Source of the DNA: Planctomycetota bacterium
GTDB lineage: Bacteria; Planctomycetota; UBA1135; GCA-002686595
NCBI GenBank assembly: GCA_016220085.1
Contig: JACRIN010000084.1
Coordinates: 33,374-97,373, forward strand
Direction of reading: 5' to 3'
DNA length: 64,000 nucleotides
Within the stretch, counting starts at the first letter, position 1; each line of letters starts with the position of its first letter. Made by a program: the position numbers and the translations under genes. Shown in pieces: positions 62,250 through 64,000 of this stretch. The notes under the pieces were generated by a model. That model searched no databases, was not told where the DNA came from, and saw nothing but the letters and a program-made list of their open reading frames with translations.

Positions 62250-62460
62250 GGGCGCACGCACCAGCGAAGGAGTTCGCCGACGCTCCAGGGAGGGTCTTCG
62301 AAGCCGAGCTTCATCGCCGGCGTCCCGAGCGGCCTGCGGTTGATCCTCGCGCGGATGAAGTTTCGGTAGCAGCTCCAGGATCGCGAGGTGACCCTCGAGC
62401 AAGCGCAGTTTCTTCGCCATCGCCCAGGTACGGCGTACGAAGCGCACCGGGCGCGGGACG
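62250..62460 (-). pseudogene. Frameshifted C-terminal relic of a transposase
   Basis: On the minus strand one frame gives RPVRFVRRTWAMAKKLRLLE and GHLAILEL. The neighbouring frame continues YRNFIRARINRRPLGTPAMK and LGFEDPPWSVGELLRW. Together they resemble the end of DDE transposases with NF.RPH...TPAM..G..D..WTVEELL. One frameshift near GAGCTGCTACC separates the halves. No terminal inverted repeats or intact catalytic region were found in the 525-bp gap 62217-62741. The exact IS family is uncertain, perhaps IS1-like. Confidence 0.55.
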
Positions 62461-62741
62461 CCATCGCGCGCCGAGGCTTTGAGCGGAGTCCACCCCGCAC
62501 AGACCGCACCACCCTGCCGTGGTGGCGGAAACCGCGCGATTTTCGGCGCAGCGGTGAGAGGCAGTGTCTGCGTACTACCCTCCGCCGCTTGGCGTAGCGC
62601 GCCTTCGCCCGTGAAGTTCGCGGCCGCACGTTGCCGATGGATGGGTCCGATCACAGCTCCGAGCGAGCATCGCTTCGACGCGCTCGCTCGAAAACCGCGT
62701 TCGAGCGCAGCGCGGTGTCACCCCGCAAACGCCCCCCAGCC

Positions 62742-63644
62742 ATGTCCACGAACCAAGAGCCGTCGTCCGTTCAACCGCCCGCACCGTTGCCGCAGCGCAT
62801 GCAGCGCAAGCAGTACGAGGCGCTGAAGATCCCGCTGCAGGTCGAGCTGTTGAAGCTGCAGAACTGGGTGAAGCAAGAACGACAGAAGGTGATCTTGCTC
62901 TTCGAAGGCCGCGACGCCGCGGGCAAGGGCGGGACGATCAAGCGCTTCATGGAGCACCTGAATCCGCGCTCGGCCAAGGTCATCGCTCTCGAGAAGCCGA
63001 GCGAGCAAGAGCGCGGGCAGTGGTACTTCCAGCGCTACGTGCAGCACCTGCCGGCAGCCGGCGAGATCGCCCTCTTCGACCGCTCCTGGTACAACCGCGT
63101 CGGCGTCGAGACCGTGATGGGGTTCTGCACGCCCAAGGAGCGCCTCGAGTTCCTGCGCCAGGCGCCGATGCTGGAGCGAATGCTCGTGAACAGCGGCATT
63201 CGGCTCTTCAAGCTCTGGTTCTCGGTGTCGCGCAAGGAGCAGGTGCGTCGCTTCATCGCGCGCCGAAAGGACCCGCTCAAGCAGTGGAAGCTGAGCCCGA
63301 TCGACCTCGCCTCGCTCGACAAGTGGGACGCCTACACCGAAGCGAAGGAGGAGATGTTCTTCTACACCGACACCGCCGACGCCCCGTGGACGGTGATCAG
63401 GTCCGACGACAAGAAACGGGCGCGGGTCAATTGCCTGCGCCACGTTCTCGCCAGCGTTCCGTACGCAGGCAAGAATGAGCGGGTCGTCGTCGACCCCGAT
63501 CCGGGAATCATCATCCGCGCCAAGGACCTCATCGAGTCCAAGGCTCCGTCGCGCCGCTCCGGCGAGCCGGTCACGACGGCACGCCAGGATGCGATGCCCG
63601 CCGCAAACGGAAAGGTTCGCGACCGTCCGGAACAACGCGTCTGA
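62742..63644 (+). CDS. ppk2: Polyphosphate kinase 2 (PPK2)
   Basis: 300 residues. The Walker A motif is LLFEGRDAAGKGGTIKRF (about 53-70), the Walker B and lid region IALFDRSWYNRVGVETVMGF followed by CTPKE, and RRKDPLKQWKLSPIDL marks the PPK2 core. The enzyme transfers phosphate between polyphosphate and nucleoside diphosphates, mostly regenerating GTP or ATP from polyphosphate. The single-domain length fits class I. ATG 62742 was chosen because the domain starts soon after; upstream frame is noise. The last 30 residues are a disordered tail. Confidence 0.95.
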   Translation: MSTNQEPSSVQPPAPLPQRMQRKQYEALKIPLQVELLKLQNWVKQERQKVILLFEGRDAAGKGGTIKRFMEHLNPRSAKVIALEKPSEQERGQWYFQRYVQHLPAAGEIALFDRSWYNRVGVETVMGFCTPKERLEFLRQAPMLERMLVNSGIRLFKLWFSVSRKEQVRRFIARRKDPLKQWKLSPIDLASLDKWDAYTEAKEEMFFYTDTADAPWTVIRSDDKKRARVNCLRHVLASVPYAGKNERVVVDPDPGIIIRAKDLIESKAPSRRSGEPVTTARQDAMPAANGKVRDRPEQRV

Positions 63645-63671
63645 TCACGTCGTTTTGCTGACGTCGGCCGC

Positions 63672-64000
63672 CTACGCGACCTCTCTTCGCGCCATCGTGG
63701 TCGCTCGCCACGGGGGCGTGCGGCCGAGCGACGCGTGCGTGCGCTCGATCGCCCCGACGGTGCCCCAGTCGCTCCATCCGATCCCGGTCGCGCGCAGCAC
63801 GAATAGGTGCTCCGTGAGGTGGGCGAGGAGCTTGCTCGAGAAATTCCACGCGGGGAGGCCGGCATACGTGTCGGCGAGCGCGGCGGCGTCGCCGAGGGCG
63901 GCGGCGAGGCGGCCGACGTCGCGCGGGCGGAGCGCGCGCGCGAGCGCGAGCAACCGTTCGACGCGGCAGACCATGACGAAGCAGTTCCAGAGCGCTCCGG
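63672..64000 (-). CDS. C-terminal part of a mannose-1-phosphate guanylyltransferase-like nucleotidyltransferase
   Basis: The minus-strand frame is open past the ATG at 63974 to the window edge (GALWNCFVMVCRVERLLAL), so the gene continues outside; 109 residues are visible. The segments PAWNFSSKLLAHLTEHLFVL and TGIGWSDWGTVGAIERTHAS match the end of the catalytic domain of sugar-phosphate nucleotidyltransferases, where NFS and WSDWGT are typical. Such enzymes make GDP-mannose or related NDP-sugars. The gene is convergent with ppk2, with 27 bp between stops. Confidence 0.75.
   Translation of the reverse strand, partial: GALWNCFVMVCRVERLLALARALRPRDVGRLAAALGDAAALADTYAGLPAWNFSSKLLAHLTEHLFVLRATGIGWSDWGTVGAIERTHASLGRTPPWRATTMARREVA

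Overview
The window reads as chromosomal DNA of a high-GC member of the Planctomycetota. The markers are family-level. There are two pairs of planctomycete cytochrome c/DUF1549/DUF1553 proteins followed by DUF1501 proteins, and a PVC-type dehydrogenase/heme-binding fusion with a DUF1080 end. There is a TIGR02999-type (Sig-70_X6) ECF sigma factor translationally coupled to a TPR serine/threonine kinase. Many proteins are large, exported and repeat-rich, and several share a lineage-typical C-terminal domain with an FYG...PF.GG.LCV signature. No rRNA, tRNA, CRISPR array or intact mobile element was found. Both edges cut genes: a secreted protein on the left and a sugar-phosphate nucleotidyltransferase on the right.

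Layout. 1-7537 is a minus-strand block: a partial secreted protein, an exported extradiol-dioxygenase-like protein, a secreted agmatine/peptidylarginine-deiminase-like enzyme, a small conserved protein and the 1321-residue heme-binding lipoprotein. 7538-12154 holds a plus-strand secreted alpha/beta hydrolase with a beta-propeller-like tail. It lies between the start of the heme lipoprotein gene and a decayed direct copy of that start, whose second codon is TAG. 12155-14324 is a signalling pair, HDOD protein plus a receiver-CheX-like gene broken by one apparent frameshift. 14325-17529 is poor in genes and rich in relics: an unidentified C-terminal remnant, a MacB/FtsX tail and a ten-unit 24-bp minisatellite covering the start of an HD-domain hydrolase.

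17530-29027 is the most coherent operon: cytochrome/DUF1549/DUF1553, DUF1501, a second such pair, then a membrane protein joining DUF2231-like helices, a cytochrome c site, leucine-rich repeats and a YHS-like metal-binding end. Gaps are 2 to 8 nt. A TMTC-like TPR membrane protein and a fatty acid desaturase follow. 32907-45769 is mostly minus strand: two small overlapping genes, a lipoprotein form of D-2-hydroxyacid dehydrogenase, a secreted esterase, a FIST sensor with a hybrid histidine kinase, a secreted repeat-domain protein, the sigma factor/kinase pair and a FAD monooxygenase.

46218-58357 is a plus-strand run of surface functions. A propeptide-like ORF lies just upstream of a reprolysin-type metalloprotease with about a dozen FG-GAP-like repeats. 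Next come an unrecognised 728-residue protein and three SGNH-type proteins, the third of which appears to have lost its catalytic residues, then a large repeat lipoprotein. 58364-64000 holds a sulfatase relic, a secreted dienelactone hydrolase, a 17-bp minisatellite, a membrane-anchored SGNH hydrolase diverging from a lipoprotein ADPRibase-Mn-like phosphoesterase, a transposase relic, polyphosphate kinase 2 and the edge nucleotidyltransferase.

Taken together the genes point to a cell that invests in exported hydrolases and heme proteins for breaking down complex organic matter, with cytoplasmic two-component and eukaryote-like kinase signalling. Short tandem repeats of 15, 17, 21 and 24 bp recur at gene edges and inside linkers. 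Functions are inferred from motifs and family knowledge. No database search was possible.
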